Below, in pieces: positions 26,832 through 35,427 of a stretch of 57,338 bases of DNA. A program made the position numbers and the translations under genes. Numbering within the stretch: the first letter of the stretch is position 1; each line of letters opens with the position of its first letter. Under the pieces are notes generated by a model. It saw nothing but the letters and a program-made list of their open reading frames with translations, was not told the origin of the DNA and did not search any database. Source of the stretch: Pirellulales bacterium (GTDB taxonomy: Bacteria > Planctomycetota > Planctomycetia > Pirellulales > JADZDJ01); assembly GCA_035499655.1 (NCBI GenBank), contig DATJYL010000048.1, positions 1 through 57,338 on the forward strand, given 5' to 3'.

Positions 26832-27197
26832 CTATCCTCTGTTTGGAAGTGAATTTAATAACCCATTAATTAAACGACCGACTTCTTCAATCTGCTCGAT
26901 TAAATTAGCACGTTGGGCATCGTCAAAATACTTTAGTCTGGCCGACAATAAAACCTGAGTTCCGATTTCTGCCCGGGATCCGTTCGCAATCGATAAGAAC
27001 CGGCGATATTCTTGCGTGCTTCGGCGTGCATGGCCTTCTGCAATATTTGAAGGAATTGAAACAACAGCCCGGCGCATTTGCTGTGTCAAGCCAAATCGTT
27101 CGTCAGCGGGAAAATGGGCGGTAGCCTGGTAAACCATCTCGGCTAAGTCCATGCTTTTTTGCCAAGCAATCAAATCTCGATAATTTTGGATGCTCAT
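26832..27197 (-). CDS. Four-helix-bundle protein, S23/Avd family (copy 2)
   Basis: This protein of 121 residues begins MSIQNYRDLIAWQKSMDLAE, a very typical family start. It continues with HFPADERFGLTQQMRRAVVS, IPSNIAEGHARRSTQEYRRF and LSIANGSRAEIGTQVLLSAR. It is a different subgroup from copy 1 (13860-14255). It sits between ispD and tyrS on the same strand and is enclosed by inverted GGGCGCAGG-type repeats. No DGR components or rRNA are nearby; the function of free-standing copies is unknown. Confidence 0.92.
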   Translation of the reverse strand: MSIQNYRDLIAWQKSMDLAEMVYQATAHFPADERFGLTQQMRRAVVSIPSNIAEGHARRSTQEYRRFLSIANGSRAEIGTQVLLSARLKYFDDAQRANLIEQIEEVGRLINGLLNSLPNRG

Positions 27198-27229
27198 TTC
27201 ATGCCCCTGTTTTCTAGTCGCCTATTTTT

Positions 27230-27258
27230 CTGCGCCCTGCATCCTGTCCCCTGCGCCC
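27230..27258 (-). repeat. Purine-rich repeat directly after the ispD stop
   Basis: On the minus strand it reads GGGCGCAGGGGACAGGATGC and then AGGGCGCAG, touching the ispD TGA. It is inverted relative to 26734-26766 and similar to the repeat after groEL. Confidence 0.82.
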
Positions 27259-27990
27259 TCACCGCCACATATCGTCCATGGGGTTTGTCGGTCCTAGCAG
27301 TTTGGCCTTGGGGAGCGCTTTCAGGGCCAGTTCGGCCAGGCGCAAATCTTCGCGATTCGTAATTTTTAGATTGATACTGGAGCCGGGCACGATGTTCACT
27401 TTTTGCCCGGTGCGCTCGACGAGTTGGGCATCGTCGGTGGCGACAAAACCGCCGCGCTGCGCGTAGGCTTTGAGCAACAACTCGCGCCGAAATACTTGCG
27501 GCGTTTGCGCTTCCCACAGGCCGTCGCGGGAAACAGTTTCGACAATGACGCCGCCGCTGACGCGCTTGAGCGTATTGCCCACCGGAATGGCCGGAATGGC
27601 GGCGCCGGTTTTGACGGCGGCGGAAAAAATTTCGTCGATCCACTCGTTGGCGATGCACGGCCGGGCGGCATCGTGCACAGCAATGAAATCGATTTCCGGT
27701 TTCACTTTTTCCAGCGCCTTTTGAATTGAATCGGCCCGTTCCGCGCCGCCATCGACCACGTCGATGCCGAGAATGGCGGCGTTGGCGGCGAATTTGGATT
27801 GAAAGTATTCTCGGTCTTCGGCTGAGATGACCAAAATCAACTGCGGCACGTCGGGGCGGTTCAAAAATTTTTCGGCCGAGTGGAGCCAGACGGGCCGGCC
27901 TTCCAACGGCGCAAAGGGTTTTTTGTAATTTTTATCTTTGAATCGGCTGCTTTTTCCGGCTGCGGCGAGGATGACGGCAAACGTGGGCAT
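27259..27990 (-). CDS. ispD: 2-C-methyl-D-erythritol 4-phosphate cytidylyltransferase IspD
   Basis: This MEP-pathway enzyme of 243 residues converts MEP and CTP to CDP-ME. FAVILAAAGKSSRFKDKNYK contains the CTP-binding loop, FAPLEGRPVWLHSAEKF follows, AVHDAARPCIANEWIDEIF holds the conserved HDAARP motif, and RDGLWEAQTPQVFRRELL and ATDDAQLVERTGQKV are also typical. ATG 27990 has GGAG about eight bases upstream; an in-frame TTG at 28002 overlaps that site. Its stop codon touches the repeat at 27230-27258. Confidence 0.95.
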   Translation of the reverse strand: MPTFAVILAAAGKSSRFKDKNYKKPFAPLEGRPVWLHSAEKFLNRPDVPQLILVISAEDREYFQSKFAANAAILGIDVVDGGAERADSIQKALEKVKPEIDFIAVHDAARPCIANEWIDEIFSAAVKTGAAIPAIPVGNTLKRVSGGVIVETVSRDGLWEAQTPQVFRRELLLKAYAQRGGFVATDDAQLVERTGQKVNIVPGSSINLKITNREDLRLAELALKALPKAKLLGPTNPMDDMWR

Positions 27991-28115
27991 GGCAAACTCC
28001 AACCCTGCGAACAGAAGATGCTCGCCATTGTGCCGATTGCATGGTGTCGGTCAATTGGTTTTGAGCGGAAGTCGTTTCGGGCGGTCGGCTTCCGCCGCGG
28101 CGGAAAATGGAGAAT

Positions 28116-28143
28116 TTGACTCCCGCCGGCGTGGGTCTATAAT
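28116..28143 (+). promoter_or_regulatory. Sigma-70-type promoter upstream of the long nfeD gene
   Basis: TTGACT (28116-28121) and TATAAT (28138-28143) are separated by 16 bases. They lie 66 bases before ATG 28210 in the divergent gap between ispD and nfeD. Confidence 0.65.
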
Positions 28144-28209
28144 CGGTCGTGTAATTATTGACTGCGCAAGAGCTTGCGCATTTTCACATGGACTGGTTTC
28201 TGGCCCGAT

Positions 28210-30540
28210 ATGGCACCGGCAAAACTAGCCTGTGGCATGCCCGAACGGAGTGGCGTGCGGCGTTATTCCCGGCGGTGGAGATCGCATTGCTTCGCTTTGG
28301 GCGGGATTGTAGCCGCAGCGTTCGTTTTGTGGCTTAATCAATCGACCGCTTGTGCGGATGACGCTCCAACGGCGCCTACTGCCGGCGAAAAGTCAGCCAC
28401 CGATCAGCCATCTCCCGAGAATCAAAAACCCAATCCTGCCGATGCTGAAAAGCCGGCGGAGGCACAGCCGGGGCAGGGATTTCTGATTCGCGTCAACTTG
28501 CCCATTACCGACGATGTCGACACGCAAGTGCGGCGCGGCATTCAGCAGTTGTTGGGGAACATCAAGCAGGGGAGCCCGCGTCCAGTGCTGGTGGTGGAGT
28601 TGTGGCCGGGACAGACGGATGGAGGCGTCGGGAGCGATTTTTACCGCTCGTTGTCGCTGGCGAAATTTCTGTCGCACGATTTGCACGATATGGCCCCGGG
28701 AGTGAAAACCGTGGCCTACATTCCCAAAACCGTGAAGGGGCACGCGGTGCTGGTGGCAATGGCGTGCGAAGAAATCATCATGGCCCCGGATGCGGAAATG
28801 GGCGAGGCGGGCATTGACGAAGCCACGATTGGGCCGACCATCCGCAGCGGTTACAAAGAAATTGCCGATGCCCGGGGAACTATTCCCGCCGCGATAGCCC
28901 TGGGCATGCTCGATAAAAATCTCAAAGTGCTCAAGGTGACGACCGAAGTTGGCACCGAGTACGTTTTGGCAGACGATCTGGACGAGTTGAAGAAGCACCG
29001 CGTGGTACAAAATGTCGAGGAATTAAAGCCCCAACCGCTCTTGGTCGACGGCCAACAAGCACGGCAAGAGTTGGGCTTTGTGAGCTACCTGGCCGACGAT
29101 CGGGCCGACGTGGCCAAGGCGCTTAAAATTCCGGTCGATGCGCTGCAAGATAATCCCGCCTTGGCGGGCGGCTGGCGGCCGGTGCAAGTGGATTTGAAGC
29201 GGCCGATCACCTCTACCACCGTGAACCGGGTGCAAAAGCTGATTGAAGACCAAATTCGCGTCAACGACGTGAACCTGGTGGTGCTGTTCATCGACAGCGA
29301 AGGTGGCTCGTACGATCAAAGTTTGCGATTGGTGAATTTTCTGGCGGGGCTTGATTCGAGCCAAGTTCGCACGGTGGCCTATGTTCCGCGGCAGGCCCGA
29401 GGCGATGCGGCCTTAGTGGCCTTGGCGTGCGATCAGCTCGTGGTTGGTCCCAATACAAAACTGGGAGGCGAAGGGGCTGATGCGCTTAAGCCCGACGACC
29501 GGCAGTTGGCCGTGAACGTGTTGGAAGACGCGCTGAAGAAGAACAAATCGCGGTCGTGGTCGCTGCCGGCGGCGATGATTGATCCGGAACTCAAGGTGTA
29601 TCGCTACACCAATCCCGGCGCCAACATCACTGCCTATTTCTGCGAAGAGGAACTTAAGCAGCAGCGTGATCCGGGCGCGTGGCGGCAGGGGGAATTGGTT
29701 ACAGGCAGCCGCGGGTCTTTGCAAGTGACCGGCCAGAAGGCCGAGCAATTGGGGCTGGCTTGGAAAGTGGTCGACAATTTCGAACAGTTCAAGCAAGCCT
29801 ACGGGTTGGAGCGCAATCCGGCGATGGTCGAGCCGGGTTGGGCCGATTTTTTGATCGACGCGCTAACGTCCGAGGGCGCGCAGATGTTTTTGCTGATCAT
29901 GATTTTCGTGGGCGTGTATTTGGAAGTGCATGCGCCGGGGGTTGGCGTGGGCGGGTTTGTGGCACTGTTAGCGGCGCTGTTGTACTTTTGGGCGCAGCAC
30001 ATGCAAGGCAATCCGGTGGCGCTGCAAGTGCTGCTGTTTATTGCCGGCATTTTGTGCGTTGCCCTGGAGATATTTGTGCTGCCGGGGTTTGCGATATTTG
30101 GCTTTGGGGGCGGGTTGATGATTATCGCTTCGTTGGTGCTGGCCAGCCAAACCTTTGTCATTCCTGGAAACGAGTATCAGTGGGAAAAATTACGCAACTC
30201 GCTGTTGGTGTTGGGCGGGGCAGTGACGGGCAGCCTGGTGGCGGCGATTGCCATGCGCAAATTCTTGCCGCATGCGCCGGTGTTCAATCGCATGATGCTT
30301 GCGCCGCCATCGAGTGAAGAAATGGAAGCCATTTCGCACCGCGAAGCGCTGGCCGATTATCGGCATCTACTGGGTCAGCAAGGGGTGGCGACAACACGGT
30401 TGGTTTTGTCAGGGAAAGCCCGCATTGGCGATCAATTGGTGGATGTGATTGCCGACGGCGAGGCCATCGATCGGGGCGCCCCAATCACGGTGGTCGACGT
30501 GATTGGCAGCCGGGTGGTGGTGCGACCGGTGCGCGGGTAA
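28210..30540 (+). CDS. nfeD: Long-form NfeD membrane protein with two ClpP-like domains
   Basis: The frame is open from TTG 28174; ATG 28210 and ATG 28237 are the plausible starts, both with weak ribosome sites. The order is: signal anchor (FALGGIVAAAFVLWLN), Pro/Ala/Glu linker, ClpP-like domain 1 (about 95-260), ClpP-like domain 2 (about 330-500; VLFIDSEGGSYDQSLRLVNF), a multi-pass membrane block with FVGVYLEVHAPGVGVGGFVA, and a C-terminal NfeD OB-fold (GKARIGDQLVDVIADGEAID). In active NfeD proteases the segment reads AASAG; here the equivalents are TVKGHAVLVAMAC and QARGDAALVALAC, so the serine is missing in both. It heads a floA-containing cluster. Confidence 0.88.
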   Translation: MAPAKLACGMPERSGVRRYSRRWRSHCFALGGIVAAAFVLWLNQSTACADDAPTAPTAGEKSATDQPSPENQKPNPADAEKPAEAQPGQGFLIRVNLPITDDVDTQVRRGIQQLLGNIKQGSPRPVLVVELWPGQTDGGVGSDFYRSLSLAKFLSHDLHDMAPGVKTVAYIPKTVKGHAVLVAMACEEIIMAPDAEMGEAGIDEATIGPTIRSGYKEIADARGTIPAAIALGMLDKNLKVLKVTTEVGTEYVLADDLDELKKHRVVQNVEELKPQPLLVDGQQARQELGFVSYLADDRADVAKALKIPVDALQDNPALAGGWRPVQVDLKRPITSTTVNRVQKLIEDQIRVNDVNLVVLFIDSEGGSYDQSLRLVNFLAGLDSSQVRTVAYVPRQARGDAALVALACDQLVVGPNTKLGGEGADALKPDDRQLAVNVLEDALKKNKSRSWSLPAAMIDPELKVYRYTNPGANITAYFCEEELKQQRDPGAWRQGELVTGSRGSLQVTGQKAEQLGLAWKVVDNFEQFKQAYGLERNPAMVEPGWADFLIDALTSEGAQMFLLIMIFVGVYLEVHAPGVGVGGFVALLAALLYFWAQHMQGNPVALQVLLFIAGILCVALEIFVLPGFAIFGFGGGLMIIASLVLASQTFVIPGNEYQWEKLRNSLLVLGGAVTGSLVAAIAMRKFLPHAPVFNRMMLAPPSSEEMEAISHREALADYRHLLGQQGVATTRLVLSGKARIGDQLVDVIADGEAIDRGAPITVVDVIGSRVVVRPVRG

Positions 30541-30618
30541 TGTTCTCCCGTCTTCAAGAAGCAGCACTTGCAAACGAGCGATAACTCGGCTGGTAACTGT
30601 GCATTACTTCTTCGGGCC

Positions 30619-31152
30619 ATGTCAACCATCAAGTTTCAAGCGACGCCCTATGCCATTGGCTCCTGGACCGTGCTTAGACTGCCGCAGACCGCGAGCAAGA
30701 AGCTGCCGTCGCGCGGCATGAGCATGGTGGAAGGGACCATCAACGGTTTCCACTTTCGGGCACCGCTTGAACCGGACGGAAAGGGAAGCCACTGGCTGAA
30801 GATCGAGAAAAGCATGCAAGCGAAAGTGGGGGACACGGCGAGCGTGGAAATCGAACCGATCGAGCAGTGGCCAGAGCCCAAGATTCCGGCGGATGTGAAA
30901 CAGGCGCTTGCGGGCGCCCCCAAATCGCTCAGAGTCTGGAACGAAGCGACGCCAATGGCGCACTGGGATTGGATTCGCTGGGTGGGCATGTCCAAAAATC
31001 CCGACACACGGAAGAAGCATATTTTGGTGGCACTTTCCAAGCTTGCGCGCGGCGAGCGGCGACCGTGTTGTTTCAACCGGAGCGTGTGCTGCGAACCCGC
31101 AGTGTCCAAAAATGGAGTGTTACTGGACCCGGCCGCTACGGGGCCAAAGTGA
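30619..31152 (+). CDS. DUF1905 / YdeI-OmdA domain protein
   Basis: This protein of 177 residues has a DUF1905 beta-barrel at the N-terminus (WTVLRLPQTASKKLPSRGMS, VEGTINGFHFRAPLEPDGKG, HWLKIEKSMQAKVGDTASVE). A YdeI/OmpD-associated-like helix block follows (AHWDWIRWVGMSKNPDTRKK). The C-terminus is Cys-rich (RRPCCFNRSVCCEPAVSKNG). Its function is unknown. It lies between the two nfeD genes on the same strand, but its start has no strong ribosome site. It may simply be a passenger in this cluster. Confidence 0.82.
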   Translation: MSTIKFQATPYAIGSWTVLRLPQTASKKLPSRGMSMVEGTINGFHFRAPLEPDGKGSHWLKIEKSMQAKVGDTASVEIEPIEQWPEPKIPADVKQALAGAPKSLRVWNEATPMAHWDWIRWVGMSKNPDTRKKHILVALSKLARGERRPCCFNRSVCCEPAVSKNGVLLDPAATGPK

Positions 31153-31296
31153 GGAGCGGGAATCACCCGGTCCGCCACCCAAACACAATGAGGGGATTAT
31201 CTGATTTCCGGTTGAGTTCCAATCTGGCGCGTTTCGGCGTAAAATTCTCGGCGTGCCGTTCACTGCCTCGTTCCTTTTCCTTCGCCCCGCATTTGC

Positions 31297-31896
31297 ATGT
31301 CTCCTGTTTTTTGGGCCGCCATATTGTTGGTGGTTGGCTTAACACTGGTGATGGTTGAGATATTCGTCCCCTCGGGGGGCGTGATTGGGTTTTTGTCGTT
31401 CACCTCGATCATCACCGCAATTGTCATGGCATTTTATCAAAGCGGCCCGACGGTGGGCATCATGTTTTTGTCGGTGTCGTGCGTGGCGGTTCCGGTCCTG
31501 CTGATGATGGCGTTTCGTGTGTTGCCGCGCACGCCGATGGGCCGTCGCTTGCTGCCTGACATTCCCACGGCCGATGAAGTGCTGCCCGATCGGGAGGAGC
31601 GACGCCGCTTGCGGCAACTGGTGGGGCGCGTGGGGAAAGCAAAATCGCTGATGTTGCCCAGTGGGGCGGTCATGATCGACGGTCACACGATTGACGCCAT
31701 GAGCGAAGGACAGCCGATCGAAGCGGGGCAAAGCGTGCGCGTGATCGATGTGCGCGGGACCATGGTGGTGGTTCGTGCGGTCGATGAACACGCGGTCGAT
31801 CAGGTGGGCGGGGAGAAATCGCAGGAGGAGGACGACATTCTTTCGCGGCCCATCGATTCGCTGGGGCTTGATCCGTTTGAAGATCCTTTGCAATAA
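31297..31896 (+). CDS. Short-form NfeD-like membrane protein
   Basis: This protein of 199 residues has N-terminal membrane helices (VFWAAILLVVGLTLVMVEIF, IGFLSFTSIITAIVMAFY and SVSCVAVPVLLMMAF), the NfeD-type EIFVPSGGVIG turn, and a C-terminal OB-fold (LMLPSGAVMIDGHTIDAMSE, IEAGQSVRVIDVRGTMVVVR). Short NfeD proteins partner flotillin-like SPFH proteins, and floA follows 138 bases downstream. It lacks any protease domain. Confidence 0.88.
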   Translation: MSPVFWAAILLVVGLTLVMVEIFVPSGGVIGFLSFTSIITAIVMAFYQSGPTVGIMFLSVSCVAVPVLLMMAFRVLPRTPMGRRLLPDIPTADEVLPDREERRRLRQLVGRVGKAKSLMLPSGAVMIDGHTIDAMSEGQPIEAGQSVRVIDVRGTMVVVRAVDEHAVDQVGGEKSQEEDDILSRPIDSLGLDPFEDPLQ

Positions 31897-32034
31897 AGTG
31901 CTGGTTTGCCGGCTCTCGTTGGCTACAAAAAGTTGCATCGGCTTGACACCGGCGCCTCGGTTGGCAACACTGCGCAGGTAGCCAGATCGGTAAATTGAAG
32001 TCGTTTTTATTCGCTCCACACCTCCGGTGCAGCC

Positions 32035-33081
32035 ATGCCATTTGTCGTTGCCGATGCGGAAGTCAATCAGGTGATCACGATTGCCGTGATCCTCGTGCTG
32101 CTGGTCGTAGCATTGGTCATGCTGGTGGTATTTGCACGGTATTTCCGGTTGTGGATTCAATCGGTGACCACCGGGGCTGGCATCGGGATTTTTGATTTGT
32201 TGGGGATGACATTTCGGAAGGTGAACCCGGCGGTGATTGTGCGCAGCAAAATTATGGCCGTGCAGGCGGGCTTGGGGGACGAGACCGGCGTGACCAGCAA
32301 AGCGCTGGAAGCCCATTATTTGGCTGGCGGGCGTGTGCCGCTGGTGATCCGGTCGATCATCGCGGCAAACAAGGCGAAAACGATCAAGCTGGACTATAAA
32401 CTTGCCACGGCCATTGACCTGGCAGGCCGCGATATTTTGGAAGCGGTAAAGACCAGTGTCTATCCGAAAGTGATCGATTGCCCGGCCCGGGGTTCCGGCA
32501 AAGAAACGCTGGATGCCGTGGCGAAAAACGGCATTCAATGCAAGGTGAAGGCCCGCGTCACGGTGCGGACAAATTTGAACCAGGTGATCGGCGGTGCGAC
32601 GGAAGAGACCATTATTGCTCGTGTCGGCGAAGGAATTGTCAGCGCCATCGGCTCTTCGGAAACGCACATGGACGTGCTGGAAAACCCAGACCGCATTTCC
32701 AAGGCGGTGTTGGCGCGGCGGCTTGACTCGCAAACGGCGTTTGAGATTGTGTCGATCGACATTGCCGATATTGACGTGGGGGAGAACATCGGGGCCCGGT
32801 TGCAGGCTGATCGGGCCGAGGCAGACATGCGCGTGGCCCGGGCCAATGCCGAGGGGCGCCGGGCGATGGCCGTGGCGTTGGAGCAAGAAAACATTGCCTC
32901 GGTTGAAGGCGCCCGGTCCGAACTAGTGGCGGCGGAAGCGGAAGTGCCCAAAGCGATTGCCGCCGCGTTCCAAGACGGGGTTTTGGGGATCGTGGATTAC
33001 TACAAGTTGCGGAATATTCAGGCCGATACGGAGATGCGGCACAGTATTTCCGGTGTAGGCACGACTTCGACGCCCACGTAA
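32035..33081 (+). CDS. floA: Flotillin-like SPFH protein FloA
   Basis: This protein of 348 residues has one N-terminal membrane helix ([20 protein letters not shown]) and the FloA-specific region [20 protein letters not shown]. The SPFH/PHB domain follows ([40 protein letters not shown]), then a coiled-coil Ala/Glu-rich tail ([18 protein letters not shown]). FloA scaffolds functional membrane microdomains. Two NfeD genes upstream support the known nfeD-floA association. The stop is followed directly by a GGGACGAGG-type repeat. Confidence 0.95.
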   Translation: MPFVVADAEVNQVITIAVILVLLVVALVMLVVFARYFRLWIQSVTTGAGIGIFDLLGMTFRKVNPAVIVRSKIMAVQAGLGDETGVTSKALEAHYLAGGRVPLVIRSIIAANKAKTIKLDYKLATAIDLAGRDILEAVKTSVYPKVIDCPARGSGKETLDAVAKNGIQCKVKARVTVRTNLNQVIGGATEETIIARVGEGIVSAIGSSETHMDVLENPDRISKAVLARRLDSQTAFEIVSIDIADIDVGENIGARLQADRAEADMRVARANAEGRRAMAVALEQENIASVEGARSELVAAEAEVPKAIAAAFQDGVLGIVDYYKLRNIQADTEMRHSISGVGTTSTPT

Positions 33082-33113
33082 GGGACGAGGGGGTGCGGGA
33101 CGCGGGGTGAGAC
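33082..33113 (+). repeat. Purine-rich repeat directly after the floA stop
   Basis: It reads GGGACGAGGGGGTGCGGGAC and then GCGGGGTGAGAC from the first base after TAA. It is similar in style, but not in exact sequence, to the repeats after groEL and ispD. Confidence 0.6.
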
Positions 33114-33148
33114 AAATCAGTGAAATGTGAATTGGTGAACGGATAGCG

Positions 33149-34015
33149 ATGTCCATACTTTTACTTGCCGCCGGCTGGAACGATTTTTTAAGGCTGCTGC
33201 CGTTCGTGATCGCGTTTTTGGTGTGGGTGATCGGCCGCTTTGCCAGTCAGGTTCCGCAAAAGCCGCCGCAGCGTGGCGCAGCGCCCCCGAAACCAGCGCT
33301 GCCGCAACCGCCCAAGCAGGCCGGCGATTCGCTCCAAAGCGAAATCGATCAATTCCTCCGGCAGGCGCAGGCAGCGCGCGAAGGGCGCGCGGCTGCCAAG
33401 CCCGGCGAAGCCACGCCTGCCGCGGGAAAAATGCGGGACCCGATGTTTCCTTCCAAGGACGCGCGGCTGCCGTCCAGCGGACGACCGGGCGATTCGGGAC
33501 AGCAGCGAACGGCGCGTCGTCAGCCCCCAGCAAAACAGAAGCCCGACGCTGGCCAGAAAGAATTTGCTCCAGGTTCGGGCACAACGCCGACAACCATCGC
33601 TGCCGATGTGGCGCGCGATTTGCCCCAAGCCGGTCGTGGCTCGGTGGCGCAGCATGTGGCCGAGATGCTTGACAGCTCCAAGTTCACAAAACGGGCCACT
33701 GAACTTAGCCAGGTGCAGCAATCGACGGATGCGGAATTTCGAGCGCACATGCAGCGTGTGTTCCAGCATGATTTGGGGAACCTGAAGAAAGAAGCGGCCG
33801 GAATTTTTGAAGCGGCTGGCGCCACGGCCAACGCCGCCTCCGCCGCCGTGATGGCAAAAGCAAACCTGGCAGCCGCGGGGGCGGAATCGGGCACGGCGCC
33901 GGTCGCCACTCGCAAGCGCACCAGTGATATAGCGCTGTTTTTGGCCGGCCGAAAGAACATGCGGGACGCAATTATTTTGACTGAAATTCTACAGCGGCCG
34001 GAACACCGTTGGTGA
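33149..34015 (+). CDS. Membrane-anchored low-complexity protein of the floA cluster
   Basis: This protein of 288 residues has one N-terminal hydrophobic helix (LRLLPFVIAFLVWVIGRFAS). A long Pro/Gln/Ala/Lys-rich linker follows (to about residue 150), then a helical part with VARDLPQAGRGSVAQHVAEM. The C-terminus KRTSDIALFLAGRKNMRDAI followed by LTEILQRPEHRW recalls a motif seen at the end of several planctomycete proteins. I do not recognise a named family. Its position 67 bases after floA suggests a link with membrane organisation, which is only inference. Confidence 0.75.
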   Translation: MSILLLAAGWNDFLRLLPFVIAFLVWVIGRFASQVPQKPPQRGAAPPKPALPQPPKQAGDSLQSEIDQFLRQAQAAREGRAAAKPGEATPAAGKMRDPMFPSKDARLPSSGRPGDSGQQRTARRQPPAKQKPDAGQKEFAPGSGTTPTTIAADVARDLPQAGRGSVAQHVAEMLDSSKFTKRATELSQVQQSTDAEFRAHMQRVFQHDLGNLKKEAAGIFEAAGATANAASAAVMAKANLAAAGAESGTAPVATRKRTSDIALFLAGRKNMRDAIILTEILQRPEHRW

Positions 34016-34073
34016 TACGCAATTGGGCATCGTTTAATAGTAATCGAAACGCAAGGAAAACTGGACCAAGCCC

Positions 34074-34985
34074 ATGGACACGGTTGTTCCAGGAAAAACC
34101 CGGTTAGGATGGATCGGCACCGGCGTGATGGGGCGCAGCATGTGCGGCCATTTGCTCGACCGCGGCTTCGTGATGACGGTGTACAGCCGCACGAAGTCCA
34201 AGGCCGAAACCGTATTGGCAAAGGGGGCCAAGTGGGCCGATTCGCCCAAAGCCGTGGCGGAACATGCGGACGTGGTGTTCAGCATTGTCGGGTTTCCAGC
34301 CGACGTGCGCGAAATTATGCTCGGCCCGCAAGGGGCTTTAGCGGGTAGCAAGCCGGGGACCGTGCTGGTCGACATGACAACCAGCCAGCCGTCGCTGGCC
34401 GTGGAAATTGCGGAGCAAGCAAAAGCCAAGGGCGTACACGCCATCGACGCGCCGGTTTCCGGCGGTGATGTTGGCGCCCGAGAGGCGCGGCTTTCGATCA
34501 TGATCGGCGGTCAGCGCGATGTGGTGGAGGCCTTGCGTCCGTGTTGGGAAGCGATGGGTAAAACCATTGTTTATCAAGGCCTGCCCGGCGCGGGGCAGCA
34601 CACGAAAATGGTGAACCAAATTCTCATCGCCACCGGCATGATCGGTGTGTGCGAAGCGCTGCTGTACGGCTACAAAGCGGGGCTGAATTTGGAAAGCGTG
34701 ATGCAGTCGGTCTCGTCGGGGGCGGCGGGCAGTTGGTCGCTTTCCAACTACGGTCCGCGGATGATGGCCAACAACTTTGACCCCGGCTTTTTCGTCGAAC
34801 ATTTCATCAAAGACATGGGCATTGCCCTGGAAGAATCGAAGCGGATGGGCCTGTCGATGCCGGGGTTGGCCTTGGCTCATCAGTTGTACGTGGCGCTGCG
34901 GGCCCAAGGGCACGGGCGCGACGGCACGCATTCGCTGATGTTGGCCCTGGCTGCGCTGTCGAACGTCGATTGGAAAAACCGTTAG
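34074..34985 (+). CDS. NAD(P)-dependent beta-hydroxyacid dehydrogenase (3-hydroxyisobutyrate dehydrogenase family)
   Basis: This protein of 303 residues starts with the Rossmann motif [20 protein letters not shown]. The substrate-binding signature [13 protein letters not shown] follows, then [20 protein letters not shown] with the catalytic Lys in the usual helix, and [17 protein letters not shown]. Relatives include tartronate semialdehyde reductase (GlxR) and 3-hydroxyisobutyrate dehydrogenase. The substrate is not resolved. There is no obvious functional link with the preceding floA genes. Confidence 0.92.
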   Translation: MDTVVPGKTRLGWIGTGVMGRSMCGHLLDRGFVMTVYSRTKSKAETVLAKGAKWADSPKAVAEHADVVFSIVGFPADVREIMLGPQGALAGSKPGTVLVDMTTSQPSLAVEIAEQAKAKGVHAIDAPVSGGDVGAREARLSIMIGGQRDVVEALRPCWEAMGKTIVYQGLPGAGQHTKMVNQILIATGMIGVCEALLYGYKAGLNLESVMQSVSSGAAGSWSLSNYGPRMMANNFDPGFFVEHFIKDMGIALEESKRMGLSMPGLALAHQLYVALRAQGHGRDGTHSLMLALAALSNVDWKNR

Positions 34986-35012
34986 CGACTGTTCTGGTGA
35001 GGCAATCTACTC

Positions 35013-35040
35013 TTGGCGCTTAGCTATGCCATGTTAAAAT
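35013..35040 (+). promoter_or_regulatory. Possible sigma-70-type promoter for the small ribosomal protein gene
   Basis: TTGGCG (35013-35018) and TAAAAT (35035-35040) are separated by 16 bases, about 110 bases before the GTG start at 35149. Confidence 0.4.
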
Positions 35041-35148
35041 CAGCGGCCAATTAGGCGGCGGAATTTGCAGCCGGCGAGGAGCCGGCCCACGCCGCTGCAG
35101 ATTGATTTGCTTGATCTGCCAACATTTCCTCATCACACGGAGTCTGCT

Positions 35149-35238
35149 GTGGGTGTCAAGAAGACCGGCAAGGGCCGCCGTAAATTAGGCCGTAAGAAAC
35201 GCCGCATGCGTTCCCGCATTCGGCATCGTAAAGGTTAG
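35149..35238 (+). CDS. AURKAIP1/COX24-domain small ribosomal protein (29 aa)
   Basis: GTG at 35149, with ACGGAG six bases upstream, opens a 29-codon frame ending TAG. The product is extremely basic: about half the residues are Lys or Arg, with KKTGKGRRKLGRKKRRMRSR near the N-terminus and an RHRKG end. This matches the AURKAIP1/COX24 family, small proteins of the bacterial ribosome (bS22/bL37-like) also found in mitochondria. The clear ribosome site and lone intergenic position support it as a real gene. The family assignment is by composition and pattern, since the protein is very short. Confidence 0.72.
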   Translation: MGVKKTGKGRRKLGRKKRRMRSRIRHRKG

Positions 35239-35427
35239 GCGCCGGTCGCCACGGGTCCCAAAAAGTGCTAAGCGACTTTTGCGGGGAAGGCAGTATTGGG
35301 CCTTATTCGGTCAAAATTGTCCGAATTTTCCGTGCTGTGGCGTTTGCACATCGCCAGCCGCAAGCTAGGGTTGCATAACCGCCACGACAGGGCACGATTG
35401 CAACGTGGCAACTGGAGCGGCCCAACC

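Noticed and set aside
31339-32886. 515-codon open frame on the minus strand
   Set aside because: It runs antisense through the short nfeD and floA genes; its His/Arg-rich translation is typical of a shadow frame.
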